Source of the DNA: Flavobacteriales bacterium
GTDB lineage: Bacteria > Bacteroidota > Bacteroidia > Flavobacteriales > PHOS-HE28
Reading direction: 5' to 3'
DNA length: 6,726 nucleotides
Assembly (NCBI GenBank): GCA_008016945.1
Contig: SSGN01000073.1
Coordinates: 1 to 6,726, forward strand
The notes below the pieces were generated by a model. It was not told the origin of the DNA and made no database searches. It was given only the letters and a program-made list of their open reading frames with translations. Made by a program: the position numbers and the translations under genes. Positions 1 to 6,515 of the stretch are shown one piece after another (position 1 is the stretch's first letter; every line of letters starts with the position of its first letter).

Positions 1-578
<578 letters not shown>

Positions 579-603
579 GCCGCGCCACCTGCTCCACCCT
601 TGC

Positions 604-632
604 AACCCCGCCGGGCGACCGGCGGGGTTTTT
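604..632 (+). terminator. Intrinsic terminator of nirS
   Basis: A perfect 11-bp stem (AACCCCGCCGG at 604-614 with CCGGCGGGGTT at 619-629) closes a GCGA tetraloop and runs directly into a T-run (628-632). It lies 25 nt after the nirS stop codon and is in the right orientation for it. This is a textbook rho-independent terminator. Confidence 0.93.
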
Positions 633-690
633 CGTTGCCGGGTTCCGGCAATCCGGGCCGGTGTTCGCCTGCAGCCGCGACGCGTCCACG

Positions 691-719
691 AAAAAGCGGC
701 GCCCCTTTCGGAACGCCGC
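691..719 (-). terminator. Intrinsic terminator of the HiPIP gene
   Basis: Read on the minus strand, GCGGCGTTCC, loop GAAA, GGGGCGCCGC forms a 10-bp stem with two G-U pairs (696-719). It is followed at once by five T (plus-strand A-run 691-695). It lies about 50 nt after the HiPIP stop codon. Together with the nirS terminator it insulates the two convergent genes from each other. Confidence 0.88.
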
Positions 720-771
720 CTTGTTTGGTTCGGATGGACCGGTCAGGGTCCGCTGCGATCAAGCCCGAGGA

Positions 772-1107
772 TCAGGCCTTCTTCGCCCAGGCCGAGCACC
801 AACCCTTCGCCGCCACCGAATGCTGCGGGAACAGCGTGCAGGGGCCGTAGGCCTGGCCAGCCGCGCCCTTGTACAGCATGCAGTTGGCGCAATCGCTGCC
901 GGGCTTGAACGCCTTGTGGGTGATGCCCTTGGTGGTCTCCGTGTAGGCCAGCGCCTTGGCCTGCGGGTTGTCCAGCGGCAGCTTGGGCAGCGCCTTCGGC
1001 GCGGCGGGCTTGGCCTGGGCGAACGCCTGCTGCGCGGCCATCGGGGCCATTGCCATCATCGCCGCAATGCCGAAGAAGCGACGGCGGCCGGAATCGTGGT
1101 CGTGCAT
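772..1107 (-). CDS. High-potential iron-sulfur protein (HiPIP), Tat-exported
   Basis: Small periplasmic electron carrier with one [4Fe-4S] cluster working in the 2+/3+ couple; 111 aa. The N-terminus (residues 1-30) is a twin-arginine signal: RRRFFG at residues 8-13, a hydrophobic alanine/methionine stretch, and a likely cut after AFA at residue 30. Tat export fits a protein whose cluster is inserted before export. The mature part has the HiPIP cysteine pattern C-x2-C-x13-C-x13-C at residues 73, 76, 90 and 104, in the contexts DCANC, GPCTLFP and GWCSAW, plus a conserved tyrosine at residue 55. Mature length (about 80 aa) is normal for the family. The start is ATG at 1105-1107 with GGAGG (plus-strand 1116-1120) eight bases upstream. 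The gene stands alone and converges on nirS with separate terminators. A role as electron donor to NirS or another respiratory reductase is plausible but inferred from position. Alternatives are donation to a terminal oxidase. Confidence 0.93.
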   Translation of the reverse strand: MHDHDSGRRRFFGIAAMMAMAPMAAQQAFAQAKPAAPKALPKLPLDNPQAKALAYTETTKGITHKAFKPGSDCANCMLYKGAAGQAYGPCTLFPQHSVAAKGWCSAWAKKA

Positions 1108-1226
1108 GGTGGAAGCCTCCAGTGGGTCTGTGCGTATGATGCGCCCAACCCGCCCCCGGATGGTTGACCGGCATCAAGCGAAAACGCGAATCGGCGCCGT
1201 TTATCCGCCATCGATTCAGCTTCGCC

Positions 1227-1239
1227 TACACTTTTGGCC
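1227..1239 (+). promoter_or_regulatory. Candidate -10 box of the mtn operon, close to a leaderless start
   Basis: TACACT at 1227-1232 resembles a sigma70 -10 hexamer (TATAAT) and ends only seven bases before the mtnB ATG at 1240. If it is used, transcription would begin at or within a few bases of the start codon. No Shine-Dalgarno sequence is seen between it and the ATG. I see no convincing -35 box, and no riboswitch-like structure in the 132-bp gap to the HiPIP gene. Confidence 0.4.
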
Positions 1240-1887
1240 ATGACCGAGAATCATTCCCGACAACTCCCCTGCGACGCGGTCCGCCTGCGCCATCTGGCCG
1301 GCGAATTGATCACCAATATCCGCGAGTTGGGACAGGCCGGCTGGACGCCCGCGACCAGCAGCAATTTCTCCGAACGGATCGACGCCGGGCACGTCGCGAT
1401 CACCGTCTCCGGGCGCAACAAGGCGCGCCTGACCGAGGACGACCTGATGGTGGTCGACCTCGACGGCAGGCCGGTCGCCACCGAATTGCGCCCGTCCGCG
1501 GAAACCCTGCTGCACACCCAGCTCTACAAGCGCTTCCCCGAGATCGGCTGCGTGCTGCATACCCATTCGCGCACGCAGACGGTGGCCTCGCGGCTGTTCG
1601 CGGCGCAGGGGCATGTGCGCTTCGAGGGCTACGAGCTGCAGAAGGCCTTCCACGGCAACACCACCCACGAAGGCGCGATCGACCTGCCGGTGTTCCCCAA
1701 CACCCAGGACATGCCGGAACTCGCAGCGCGCGTGGACGCCGCGCTGGACGCCGGCCCGCTGTGGGGCTACCTGATCGACGGCCATGGGCTGTACGCCTGG
1801 GGCCGCACCATGGCCGAGGCGCGCCGCCACCTGGAGGCGTTCGAATTCCTGCTCGGCTGCGAACTGGACCTGAGGAGGCTGGCATGA
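1240..1887 (+). CDS. mtnB: Methylthioribulose-1-phosphate dehydratase MtnB
   Basis: Cytoplasmic class II aldolase/adducin-fold enzyme that dehydrates 5-methylthioribulose-1-phosphate to 2,3-diketo-5-methylthiopentyl-1-phosphate in methionine salvage; 215 aa. Zinc ligands by family pattern are His107 and His109 in the HTHS motif and His182 in GHGLYAWG. Glu132 in [10 protein letters not shown] aligns with the catalytic Glu139 of human APIP. Other family signatures are the ATSSNFSER phosphate-binding segment (38-46) and [13 protein letters not shown] (56-68). I chose ATG 1240; an in-frame TTG at 1234 would add two residues but is a weaker start that falls beside the -10-like box. It is the first gene of a coupled operon: its TGA overlaps the mtnD ATG as ATGA at 1884-1887. 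The length is normal for bacterial MtnB. Confidence 0.94.
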   Translation: MTENHSRQLPCDAVRLRHLAGELITNIRELGQAGWTPATSSNFSERIDAGHVAITVSGRNKARLTEDDLMVVDLDGRPVATELRPSAETLLHTQLYKRFPEIGCVLHTHSRTQTVASRLFAAQGHVRFEGYELQKAFHGNTTHEGAIDLPVFPNTQDMPELAARVDAALDAGPLWGYLIDGHGLYAWGRTMAEARRHLEAFEFLLGCELDLRRLA

Positions 1888-2426
1888 GCCGCTTGCGCAT
1901 CTTCGAGGACACCGCGCCGCAGGCGGTGCTGCGCGAAACCCGCGACCACGACGCGATCGCCCGCGAGCTGGAGGCGATCGGGGTCGGCTTCGAACGCTGG
2001 GAAGCCGCGCAGCCGGTCAGGGCCGGCGACCCGCCGGACGCGCTCCTCGCCGCCTACCGCGCGGCTATCGACCGCCTGGTCGCCGAGCACGGCTTCAACA
2101 GCGTCGACGTGGTCAGCATCAGCCCGGACCATCCGGACCGGGAGGCAATGCGCGGCAAGTTCCTCGACGAGCACGCTCACCGCGAAAAGGAAGTGCGCTT
2201 CTTCGTCGATGGCAGCGGGCTGTTCTCCCTGCACGTGGGCGACAAGGTCTACGAGGTGCTGTGCGAGAAAGGCGACCTGATCGTGGTGCCGGATTCGGCG
2301 ACGCACTGGTTCGACATGGGGCCGGCGCCACGCTTCGTCGCCATCCGCTTCTTCACCGAGGCCGACGGCTGGGTCGGCCATTTCACCGGCAGTGACATCG
2401 CCAAACGCTTCCCTCGCTACGAATGA
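1884..2426 (+). CDS. mtnD: Acireductone dioxygenase MtnD
   Basis: Cupin metalloenzyme of methionine salvage. With Fe(II) it oxidises the acireductone 1,2-dihydroxy-3-keto-5-methylthiopentene to 4-methylthio-2-oxobutanoate and formate; with Ni(II) the same protein can give the off-pathway products 3-methylthiopropionate, CO and formate. 180 aa. The metal ligands are all present: His97, His99 and Glu103 in [12 protein letters not shown], and His141 in SATHWFDMG, matching His96/His98/Glu102/His140 of the Klebsiella enzyme. The frame is open further upstream, but the start is ATG 1884: it overlaps the mtnB stop, has GGAGG (1874-1878) five bases ahead, and gives the family's usual length. It in turn overlaps mtnC by ATGA. 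The fit to the family is very close. Confidence 0.96.
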   Translation: MSRLRIFEDTAPQAVLRETRDHDAIARELEAIGVGFERWEAAQPVRAGDPPDALLAAYRAAIDRLVAEHGFNSVDVVSISPDHPDREAMRGKFLDEHAHREKEVRFFVDGSGLFSLHVGDKVYEVLCEKGDLIVVPDSATHWFDMGPAPRFVAIRFFTEADGWVGHFTGSDIAKRFPRYE

Positions 2427-3121
2427 CGATGAAGACCACCGTCCTCACCGACATCGAAGGCACCACCAGCGCGATCTCGTTCGTGCGCGACGTGCTGTTC
2501 CCGTACGCCCGGCGCAAGCTGCCCGGCTTCGTGGCCGCGCACCGGGACGATCCCGGGGTGCGCCACTGGCTGGACGTGGTGGCCACCGAACACGGCGCGA
2601 TGTGCGACGACGCGATGATCGTGGAAACGCTGCAAGGCTGGATCGAGCAGGACCGCAAGCACACCGCGCTCAAGGCGCTGCAGGGCATGGTGTGGGAAGC
2701 CGGCTACCGCGACGGCGACTTCACCGCCCCGCTCTACCCGGACGTGGCCCCCGCGCTGCGCGCCTGTCACGCTGCCGGTCATCCACTGGCCGTGTATTCC
2801 TCGGGTTCGGTGCCGGCGCAGAAACTGCTGTTCTCGCATACCGACGCCGGCGACCTCACGCCGTTTCTATGCGGCTACTTCGACACCACCAGCGGCCACA
2901 AGCGCGATCCCGACAGCTACCGCCTGATCGCCGACAGGCTCGATCGCCAGCCTGCGGACGTGCTCTTCCTGTCGGACGTGGTGGAGGAACTGGACGCCGC
3001 GCGCGAGGCAGGAATGCGCACGGTCCTGCTGGACCGGCGCGAAGACTACCCGGAGCCGCGCACGGGCGACGCTACCAACGGCCATCCGCGCGTGGAGAGC
3101 TTCGCCGAGATCGCGCCCTGA
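2423..3121 (+). CDS. mtnC: Enolase-phosphatase E1 (2,3-diketomethylthiopentyl-1-phosphate enolase-phosphatase) MtnC
   Basis: Bifunctional HAD-superfamily enzyme that enolises and then dephosphorylates the MtnB product, giving the acireductone used by MtnD; 232 aa. HAD motif I is DIEGTT with Asp10 and Glu12; the glutamate in place of the usual second aspartate is typical of E1. Motif II is SSGS (126-129), the motif III lysine is Lys160 in GHKRDPDSY, and motif IV is [11 protein letters not shown] with Asp185 and Glu188/189. The [13 protein letters not shown] segment (17-29) is also an E1 signature. ATG 2423 overlaps the mtnD stop; a second in-frame ATG at 2429 would remove two residues. No clear Shine-Dalgarno is seen, so translational coupling to mtnD is likely. 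The gene order B-D-C does not follow the reaction order. Four bases separate its stop from that of the convergent phosphoesterase gene. Confidence 0.95.
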   Translation: MTMKTTVLTDIEGTTSAISFVRDVLFPYARRKLPGFVAAHRDDPGVRHWLDVVATEHGAMCDDAMIVETLQGWIEQDRKHTALKALQGMVWEAGYRDGDFTAPLYPDVAPALRACHAAGHPLAVYSSGSVPAQKLLFSHTDAGDLTPFLCGYFDTTSGHKRDPDSYRLIADRLDRQPADVLFLSDVVEELDAAREAGMRTVLLDRREDYPEPRTGDATNGHPRVESFAEIAP

Positions 3122-3133
3122 GCACTCAGGGCG
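3114..3133. other. Hairpin spanning the stop codons of two convergent genes
   Basis: CGCCCTGA (3114-3121) and TCAGGGCG (3126-3133) form a perfect 8-bp stem with loop GCAC. The TGA of mtnC (3119-3121) pairs with the complement of the phosphoesterase TGA (3126-3128), so each transcript carries the hairpin right across its stop codon. There is no T-run on either side, so it is not a standard intrinsic terminator. It could be a weak bidirectional terminator or a 3'-end stabiliser, or simply the result of complementary gene ends. Confidence 0.55.
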
Positions 3134-4487
3134 TGGCGTCATCCAGCCGGTAGGTCGTCGAAGCCCGCTGTTCGCCCTGCCAGCGATCGAACGCGCGCAC
3201 CTCGACCATGTGTTCGCCGGCGGCGAGGTCGGTCGGCAACGCGCCGCGCCACAGGTGCGGCGATGGCTCGGCCTCCGGCGAGCGGTCGTAGCCGCGTAGC
3301 GCGGTGGCCTCGTCGTCGCGGCGGTTCTCCGCCATCAGCCGCGGGTCGGGCTGCAGCACCTTGCGCATGGGCCGCCAGGCGCCGCCGTCGATGCGGTATT
3401 CGACGCGGCTGTCGTCCATGCCCATGTAGACGTTGGCATACACGCCCCAGGCCGGATACGCGCCACGACGCAGCACCTTGGGCGCATGCAAGCCGATTGC
3501 CGCGTTGTGGGGATCGCGGGCGTTGAACCACGCCAGCGCGTAGTCCCCGCCGCGCCTGACCGTCAGCAACGCATGCCCATTCGGCGTGCCGTCGGCCATC
3601 GTGGCATCGGGGATGCCGGCGGCGTCGCTGGCGCCGGACCAGAACGCCCCGCAGGCCGCGCCGACATTGAACTCGTGCAGCGGACGGCCGCCATGCCAGC
3701 CGCTGGCCGCGTCGTGGAACACATGGCGCTGGGTATGGGTATGTGCGCTCAGCAGCAGCACATGCGGGAACGGCCGGAGCAACGCGAACAACCGCTCGCG
3801 GTCGCCGTCGCGGAAGGTGTCGCGGCCTGGCTCCTCGAACAGCGGGATATGCATCGCCAGCACCAGCAGCCGGCTCCGCTCCAGCGTCGGCAACCAGCGT
3901 TCGAGGAAGGCGAACTGATCTTCACGGAACCCCCCGGTATAGGCGGGGCGTACGCCGGGGGTGCTGATGACGTTGTCGAGCGCCACCAGGTTGAACAGCG
4001 CCGCCTGCCGCGCCCGGGTGTCCGCCCCGAAGGCATGCACGAAGCCTTTCAGTGCATCGGCATCACTGGTGGCATGCGGGTCCACGTCATGGTTGCCGGG
4101 TGCGAACAACCACGGCATGTCCAGCGACGCTGTGGCGGCCTGGACCTCGGGCCACAACGCCGGAACATCGTCGACCAGGTCGCCGAGGACCACGCCGAGC
4201 TGGAACGGACCGGCTTCGCGGAGCGGGTCGATGATGTCGCGGCGGAAATAATCGACATCGACCATCGACTTCACCTGCGGATCGCCGAGCACAAGGATGC
4301 GGGCGCGCTCGCCGCCGGCGCTGCGCGGCACGCGCCGGTAATCGACGCAGCCCGGGGTCGTGGTCTTGGCCGACGGGCGCGGCAGCCGGAGCGGCGCCTC
4401 CACCTCGACCGGGACGCAGGGCGTCGCCGCTTGCAGGGGACGGAGGGAGGCCAGCAGGAGCAGGACGACGACGATCACGAGGCGCAT
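3126..4487 (-). CDS. Secreted calcineurin-like metallophosphoesterase with extra C-terminal domain
   Basis: Predicted exported phosphohydrolase; the substrate is unknown. 453 aa. Residues 1-20 form a signal peptide (MRLVIVVVLLLLASLRPLQA), likely cut before ATPC. The two-metal phosphoesterase motifs appear in order: GDPQ (Asp69, Gln71), GDLVDD (Asp103), GNHD (Asn132, His133), AMHIP (His213) and AHTHTQ (His249, His251). The first motif is D-x-Q, not the commoner D-x-H, and the last has Ala in place of the first Gly of G-H-x-H. The segment after about residue 265, including GRPLHEFNVGAACGAFW, VYMGMDDSRVEYRIDG and a final HMVEVRAFDRWQ strand, resembles the C-terminal domain (MetallophosC type) of secreted phosphoesterases. 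The frame is open to 4844, but the sequence before residue 1 is arginine-rich noise and runs into the insertion sequence, so I place the start at ATG 4485-4487. A -10-like CATACT (4494-4499) lies six bases ahead and no Shine-Dalgarno is visible. The gene is divergent from the truncated gene at 4533. Confidence 0.86.
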   Translation of the reverse strand: MRLVIVVVLLLLASLRPLQAATPCVPVEVEAPLRLPRPSAKTTTPGCVDYRRVPRSAGGERARILVLGDPQVKSMVDVDYFRRDIIDPLREAGPFQLGVVLGDLVDDVPALWPEVQAATASLDMPWLFAPGNHDVDPHATSDADALKGFVHAFGADTRARQAALFNLVALDNVISTPGVRPAYTGGFREDQFAFLERWLPTLERSRLLVLAMHIPLFEEPGRDTFRDGDRERLFALLRPFPHVLLLSAHTHTQRHVFHDAASGWHGGRPLHEFNVGAACGAFWSGASDAAGIPDATMADGTPNGHALLTVRRGGDYALAWFNARDPHNAAIGLHAPKVLRRGAYPAWGVYANVYMGMDDSRVEYRIDGGAWRPMRKVLQPDPRLMAENRRDDEATALRGYDRSPEAEPSPHLWRGALPTDLAAGEHMVEVRAFDRWQGEQRASTTYRLDDATP

Positions 4488-4493
4488 CGGCCG

Positions 4494-4532
4494 AGTATGC
4501 AGCGCGCGCCGCCGCTGGACTAGAATCCGGCG
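4494..4532. promoter_or_regulatory. Compact divergent promoter region
   Basis: Only 45 bases separate the phosphoesterase ATG (minus, 4487) from the ATG of the truncated gene (plus, 4533). TAGAAT at 4521-4526 is a good plus-strand -10 match ending six bases before its ATG. CATACT (minus strand, 4499 down to 4494) is a weaker -10-like box ending six bases before the phosphoesterase ATG. Neither start has a Shine-Dalgarno sequence. The spacing implies very short or absent leaders and back-to-back promoters whose upstream parts overlap. No clear -35 boxes were found. Confidence 0.4.
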
Positions 4533-4652
4533 ATGGGGACCGCGCATCGCAAGCGGCGTCGACACGGCATCGGGCACGCGCTGCTTGCCCTGCTGCTGCT
4601 CGCGCTTGCATGCCTGGGGTCGGCATTCGCGGCGCCGGGGGCTGGAATATAG
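4533..4652 (+). pseudogene. 5' remnant of an exported-protein gene, cut by the insertion sequence
   Basis: ATG 4533 opens a 39-codon frame. It encodes a textbook Sec signal peptide: a basic start (HRKRRR, residues 5-10), a leucine/alanine core (ALLALLLLALACLG, 16-29) and a cleavage site SAFA|AP after residue 33. Six residues later the frame stops at TAG (4650-4652), inside the insertion-sequence terminus that starts at about 4648. A signal peptide without a mature protein, ending exactly at a mobile-element boundary, means the gene was beheaded there. Cys27 in LACLGSA does not sit in a good lipobox, since the run continues to AFA. The identity of the lost protein cannot be read from what remains. 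The -10-like TAGAAT is six bases ahead of the ATG. A genuine 39-aa peptide is possible but less likely. Confidence 0.7.
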
Positions 4653-4667
4653 GAAATACAAACGCCC
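4648..4667 (-). other. oriIS-like terminus of the insertion sequence
   Basis: The minus-strand motif GCGTTTGTATTTCCTATA (plus 4648-4665) resembles the replication-origin end of ISCR elements. It lies about 220 bases downstream of the transposase stop codon, the side and roughly the distance expected for oriIS. The HUH transposase should nick here to start rolling-circle transfer. The assignment rests on remembered consensus plus position, not on an alignment. Confidence 0.72.
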
Positions 4668-4886
4668 TTTCCACGCAGTCTGCGCTGTATCCAGCGGTGG
4701 AACAAGGCGGTTTGGGATTGAGTGGAGCGGGAGTTGAGGACTTCGGACGCGGTTCCGCCGTCCTGAACGGTGGCGCAAGGGGCGACTTGCCGCCGATCTC
4801 CGCCGTTGGGTCGAGCGCGGCCCTGCGCGCCGTGGCCGCATCATGCCGGGATCGGGTCTTGCTGGCGTGGCGAGCCTTTGCAGCGA
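4666..4886. other. Non-coding 3' tail of the insertion sequence with imperfect hairpins
   Basis: This stretch lies between the transposase stop and oriIS and contains no convincing gene. It holds two imperfect inverted repeats: GGACG...CGTCC around 4745-4763 with a GC-rich interior, and GGCGCAAG...CTTGCCGCC around 4772-4794 with one bulged base and loop GGGCGA. Such secondary structure next to the nicking end is common in HUH elements, where it can help strand recognition or end the transposase transcript. No T-run marks an intrinsic terminator. Confidence 0.4.
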
Positions 4887-6407
4887 CTACGGCGCCGCGA
4901 GCACGGGTGGGCCGCGTGGTGCCGGAAGATAGTGGGCCTGGGGCAGCGCACCCTTCGTGTCGAAGTGGGCGAGGATGGCCCGAATGGCCCCCGGCTCCTC
5001 GACGCTGGCCACGATGCGTACCGAGCCGCCACAGTGCTCGCATGTCTCCACGTCGATGCCGAACACCCGCTTGAGGCGCTGCGACCAGCTCATCGCACGA
5101 TGCTTCTCGGCAGGCGTTCGATCATCCGGGTCGGCAGTGGCGGCGGCATCAGACTTGCTGCCTTTGCCGCGCCCGCCAGACGTCAGTTGTGCACGCAAAC
5201 TGGCGTTCGGGGCAAAGATGCCGTGGAAGCGGGTCAGGTGCGCACGCGGTGGCGGCACCAGCGCGGCCAGGCGCGCGATGAACTCCACCGGCTCGAACTC
5301 GACATGGGTGGTGCCGTTGCGCCACGGCGTCTTGAGTTGGTAGCGCACCCTGCCCTGTGGTGTGAGCGACAGACGCTTTTCGCTGATCGCCGGGCGGGTG
5401 ATGTAGCGACAGAGTTTTTCAAGCTTGCGGCTTTCGTTCGCCTCGGCAGCCACCCCGGCGTGCAGCGAGAATCCGCCGTACTTGCCTGCATCCTCCTCGA
5501 CCTCTCCCGGAAAGGCTTGAAGTGTCGTCACTTTGCGTCCAGCCTGTTTTCCGGTGGCGATGCGATACGTGATGGAGCTCATCCGTACCGCATCGAGGCC
5601 ATCGTCACGCGCAGCGTTCTCCGACAGGAAGACGCTCTCGTCTTCGCCTTCGAGCCAGCCGCGCCTGGCCAGATGACGACAGACACGGTGCGCGATGATG
5701 CAGGCCAGGCGGGCCAATTGCCCGGATGTGGGCGCACGGGCGCGGTGAAGACGAGGCTTTTCCGGCTTGTCTGGCGATGTTTCGTAGACGCCATCGAGCC
5801 AAAGCATGTGAAAGTGGATGTTGAGATTGAGTGAGCTGCCAAAGCGCTGGATCAGCGTCACAGCGCCGCATCGCGCGGAATCCGGTTTCACGCCGGCCTG
5901 CTTCGCCAGCCACCTTGCAACTACGCGCTGCACGATGCCCAGTACCGGACCAATGGCCTCCGGCTTGCTGGCAAACAGGAAGCGCAGCGGATACGGGAAG
6001 CTCAACACCCATTGCCGCACCGGGCGCGCACCGAACACCTCTTCCACGAGATGTCTGGCCGATTCCGCCATGCGGCGCGCACCACAGCTCGGGCAGAACC
6101 CTCTCTTCTTGCATGAAAACGCGACAAGCCGTTCCGCATGACACTGGCTGCACACCGCGCGCAGGAATCCGTGCTCAAGCACACCGCAGCGCAGGTATTC
6201 ATCGAATTCTTCGCGCACATGGTCAGGCAAGGCGCGATCTTCCTCGGCAAGGCGCGCAAGGAACGCTGGATAGTGCTCGTGCACCAGCGCATACAGGCCA
6301 GTGTGTTCGGGCATGTGTCGCGCGTAGCGCGCTTCGGACGCGAGGGCCACGGGAGCGGAAGCCACGCGTACATCGGCCTTCCTCTCTGGTACAGCAAGAT
6401 GCAGCAC
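4887..6407 (-). CDS. IS91-family (ISCR-like) HUH transposase
   Basis: Replication-initiator-type transposase that moves its element by single-strand nicking and rolling-circle transfer; 506 aa from the chosen start. The N-terminal zinc-binding domain has CSQC (Cys86, Cys89), Cys99 and CPSC (Cys105, Cys108). The HUH motif is His198-Phe-His200 in NIHFHMLWLDGVY. The nicking tyrosine is Tyr335 in LCRYITRPAIS; there is no second tyrosine four residues away, so it looks like the single-tyrosine ISCR group, not classical two-tyrosine IS91. Downstream are family signatures LVPPPRAHLTRFHGIFAPNA (384-403), a lysine/serine linker, and a second zinc-knuckle-like CEHCGG (Cys456, Cys459). The frame appears intact, so it may be active. 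The start is GTG 6405-6407, with AGGGG (plus 6414-6418) six bases ahead; an in-frame GTG about 14 codons later, preceded by AGGAAGG, is an alternative. Codon use is less GC-biased than in the neighbours. Confidence 0.95.
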   Translation of the reverse strand: MLHLAVPERKADVRVASAPVALASEARYARHMPEHTGLYALVHEHYPAFLARLAEEDRALPDHVREEFDEYLRCGVLEHGFLRAVCSQCHAERLVAFSCKKRGFCPSCGARRMAESARHLVEEVFGARPVRQWVLSFPYPLRFLFASKPEAIGPVLGIVQRVVARWLAKQAGVKPDSARCGAVTLIQRFGSSLNLNIHFHMLWLDGVYETSPDKPEKPRLHRARAPTSGQLARLACIIAHRVCRHLARRGWLEGEDESVFLSENAARDDGLDAVRMSSITYRIATGKQAGRKVTTLQAFPGEVEEDAGKYGGFSLHAGVAAEANESRKLEKLCRYITRPAISEKRLSLTPQGRVRYQLKTPWRNGTTHVEFEPVEFIARLAALVPPPRAHLTRFHGIFAPNASLRAQLTSGGRGKGSKSDAAATADPDDRTPAEKHRAMSWSQRLKRVFGIDVETCEHCGGSVRIVASVEEPGAIRAILAHFDTKGALPQAHYLPAPRGPPVLAAP

Positions 6408-6416
6408 GCAATGCCC

Positions 6417-6438
6417 CTGTGCAGTGACGGCTGCACAG
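6417..6438 (-). promoter_or_regulatory. Perfect hairpin abutting the transposase ribosome binding site
   Basis: CTGTGCAG (6417-6424) and CTGCACAG (6431-6438) form a perfect 8-bp inverted repeat with a 6-base loop. On the minus strand the 3' arm ends in AG, which is also the first part of the AGGGG ribosome binding site; the GTG start follows ten bases after the stem. The structure could be an operator for a dimeric protein or an mRNA hairpin that limits transposase translation, and both are inferences. Confidence 0.55.
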
Positions 6439-6515
6439 CGTTGCGTTCGATTCCATCGTGTCGCATCGGAGATTCTCCCACCCTGGCCTGGGAAATCGAC
6501 GTGATGCGGGCGGGA

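Noticed and set aside
736..751. Inverted repeat GGACC...GGTCC after the HiPIP stop
   Set aside because: Only five base pairs and no T-run. The stronger terminator at 691-719 explains the 3' end.
1108..1239. SAM riboswitch or other leader element before mtnB
   Set aside because: No recognisable conserved core or aptamer-like stems. The candidate promoter lies too close to the ATG to leave room for one.
1164..1883. Upstream extension of the mtnD frame over mtnB
   Set aside because: It reads mtnB out of frame as arginine-rich sequence. ATG 1884 has a ribosome binding site and gives the usual MtnD length.
3486..4523. Plus-strand frame of 345 codons opposite the phosphoesterase
   Set aside because: Antisense shadow; all catalytic motifs are in the minus-strand frame.
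4488..4844. A 119-residue N-terminal extension of the phosphoesterase on the minus strand
   Set aside because: The frame is open but arginine/proline-rich, crosses the insertion-sequence end and has no domain character. A clean signal peptide starts at ATG 4487.
4087..5043. Long minus-strand frame of 318 codons overlapping the phosphoesterase and the element
   Set aside because: Low-complexity Arg/Ala/Pro/Gly composition, typical of an off-frame reading of GC-rich DNA. It overlaps two recognised genes and the element boundary.
4770..5834. Plus-strand frame of 354 codons opposite the transposase
   Set aside because: It is the antisense of a well-recognised transposase and has no family motif of its own.
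6480..6493. Palindrome-like CCCTGGCCTGGG inside the upstream end of the element
   Set aside because: Two central mismatches make it a poor inverted repeat; likely chance in GC-rich DNA.
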